NCBI GenBank assembly: GCA_041397645.1
Contig: JAWKWE010000004.1
Span: 2,728,001-2,792,000 of the forward strand
From: Hyphomicrobiaceae bacterium
GTDB taxonomy: Bacteria > Pseudomonadota > Alphaproteobacteria > Rhizobiales > Hyphomicrobiaceae
Length of the DNA: 64,000 nucleotides
Reading direction: 5' to 3'
Shown here: in pieces, positions 62,882 to 64,000 of the stretch
Position numbering within the stretch: the first letter of the stretch is position 1
Layout: each line of letters begins with the position of its first letter
Position numbers and translations under genes: made by a program
The notes under the pieces: generated by a model
Database searches by the model: none
Told to the model about the DNA's origin: nothing
The model's input: only the letters and a program-made list of their open reading frames with translations

Positions 62882-64000
62882 ATGGCCTTGAACGACAAGA
62901 TCCAGGACGTCTTTAACGAGCCCGGTTGCGATAAGAACCAGGGCAAGAGTGAAAAAGAGCGCAAAAAGGGCTGCTCAAAGCCGCTCACGCCTGGAGCGGC
63001 TGCGGGTGGTTGCGCTTTCGACGGGGCAAAGATCGCGCTCCAGCCCATCACCGACGTCGTGCACCTTGTTCATGGTCCGCTCGCCTGCGAGGGTAACAGC
63101 TGGGACAACCGCCACGCGGCTTCGTCGGGCTCCAAACTCTACCGCACCAGCTTTACGACCGATCTTTCCGAACTCGACATTGTGATGGGCGAAGGCGAAA
63201 AGAAGCTTTATCGCGCCATCAAGCAAGTCGTGGCCGAGTACGCGCCACCGGCGATTTTCGTCTATCAGACCTGTGTTACGGCGCTGATTGGCGATGACAT
63301 CGACGCGGTCTGCTCTCATGCCTCGAAAAAATTCGAGTTGCCCGTAATTCCCGTAAATGCCCCAGGCTTTGCAGGTTCCAAGAACCTGGGCAACAAACTG
63401 GCAGGCGAGACGCTTCTGGATCACGTCATCGGCACCATGGAGCCGGAAGAAGATCCAGGCGAGTTGTCGATCAACATCCTTGGCGAATACAACCTGTCGG
63501 GTGAGCTTTGGCAGGTGAAGCCTCTGTTTGAGGCGCTCGGCATCAAGATTCACTCCTGCATTTCCGGCGATGGCCGCTATCGCGAGATCGCATCCTCCCA
63601 TCACGCGCGCGCCAATATGATGGTGTGCTCCGCAGCGCTCATCAATCTCGCGCGCAAGATGCAGGAGCGTTATGACATTCCCTATTTCGAAGGCTCGTTC
63701 TACGGCATCAGCGACACGTCCGATGCTTTGCGGCAGACGGCGCGCCTGTTGGTCCAACGCGGAGCCTCGCCAGACCTTCTCGATCGCACGGAGACTTTGA
63801 TTGCACGAGAAGAGAAGAAGGTGTGGCAGAAACTTGAGACCTACCGCGAGCGCCTGCAGGGCAAGCGCGTGTTGCTCTATACGGGCGGCGTGAAGAGCTG
63901 GTCGGTTGTGTCCGCCCTACAAGAAGTTGGCATGGAAATCGTCGGCACCAGCGTGCGCAAGTCGACCGATGAGGACAAGGCCCGCATTCAGGCGATCATG
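62882..64000 (+). CDS. nifE: FeMo-cofactor scaffold NifE (3' end outside window)
   Basis: 373 codons are visible and the frame is open to the last base. Starts MALNDKIQDVFNEPGC after CTGGAGGTC. NifE with NifN forms the scaffold on which NifB-co matures. Motifs: GGCAFDGAKIALQPITDVVH, HGPLACEGNSWDNRH, VYQTCVTALIGDDIDAVC, PGFAGSKNLGN, GEYNLSGELWQV, EGSFYGISDTSDALRQ, LLYTGGVKSWSVVSALQEVG. Last gene of the nifHDKE part seen here; nifN should follow. Confidence 0.97.
   Translation, partial: MALNDKIQDVFNEPGCDKNQGKSEKERKKGCSKPLTPGAAAGGCAFDGAKIALQPITDVVHLVHGPLACEGNSWDNRHAASSGSKLYRTSFTTDLSELDIVMGEGEKKLYRAIKQVVAEYAPPAIFVYQTCVTALIGDDIDAVCSHASKKFELPVIPVNAPGFAGSKNLGNKLAGETLLDHVIGTMEPEEDPGELSINILGEYNLSGELWQVKPLFEALGIKIHSCISGDGRYREIASSHHARANMMVCSAALINLARKMQERYDIPYFEGSFYGISDTSDALRQTARLLVQRGASPDLLDRTETLIAREEKKVWQKLETYRERLQGKRVLLYTGGVKSWSVVSALQEVGMEIVGTSVRKSTDEDKARIQAIM

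Noticed and set aside
61297..63051. Minus-strand frame of 584 codons opposite nifK
   Set aside because: Shadow of nifK caused by codon bias; Arg/His/Leu-rich without motifs.

Overview
This window is a chromosomal segment of a nitrogen-fixing alphaproteobacterium, most likely of the order Hyphomicrobiales. The evidence is the gyrA-coaD-ppiA-ppiB-queA-tgt housekeeping order, an alphaproteobacterial NifA with a cysteine-bearing linker, a nifB-fdxN-LRV-nifZ-nifT block, and many small families (DUF423, DUF2177, DUF2239, OmpW) common in that group. The base composition is GC-rich. No species is claimed.

Layout. (1) 1-11.1 kb is conserved core: the end of gyrA, a Crp/Fnr-type regulator divergent from an OmpW porin, coaD, an alkyltransferase-like protein, two cyclophilins, queA and tgt, an EamA exporter and tRNA-Lys(UUU). 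(2) 11.1-21.1 kb is accessory DNA just after the tRNA. It encodes exported proteins: a WD40-caspase, two tandem paralogous small proteins (the first split by a frameshift in a poly-C tract), a CHASE2 membrane protein, a FecR-like protein and a PDZ-alpha/beta-hydrolase, and ends with a remnant of an RTX protein. (3) 21.2-28.4 kb is a copper block: DUF2946 protein, outer-membrane barrel, CusB and CusA, and a Tat-exported copper-storage (Csp1-like) protein. (4) 28.4-32.8 kb is potassium control: kdpE and a shortened kdpD divergent from kup. (5) 33-49.2 kb is mixed: a TetR regulator and homocysteine methyltransferase, gene remnants (AraC, autotransporter, arylsulfatase), a surface-modification operon, grpB between direct repeats, a LysR/tautomerase/hydroxyacid-oxidase set, a LuxR-type regulator, DUF2239 with an apparently leaderless promoter, a Sel1 protein and an EF-hand protein. 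(6) 49.8-64 kb is the nif region.

How the nif region works. NifA (52425-54173) is flanked on the left by two leftward units, each with a readable -24/-12 promoter and a TGT-N10-ACA site: a 2Fe-2S ferredoxin with a ferritin-like protein, and ahpC-ahpD. On the right the same signals precede nifB (nifB-fdxN-LRV-nifZ-nifT-SIR2-like) and nifH (nifHDK-nifE; nifE runs off the window). NifA therefore appears to switch on peroxide defence and an iron/ferredoxin unit together with nitrogenase and its cofactor assembly.

All family assignments come from reading the translations; none was confirmed by a database search.
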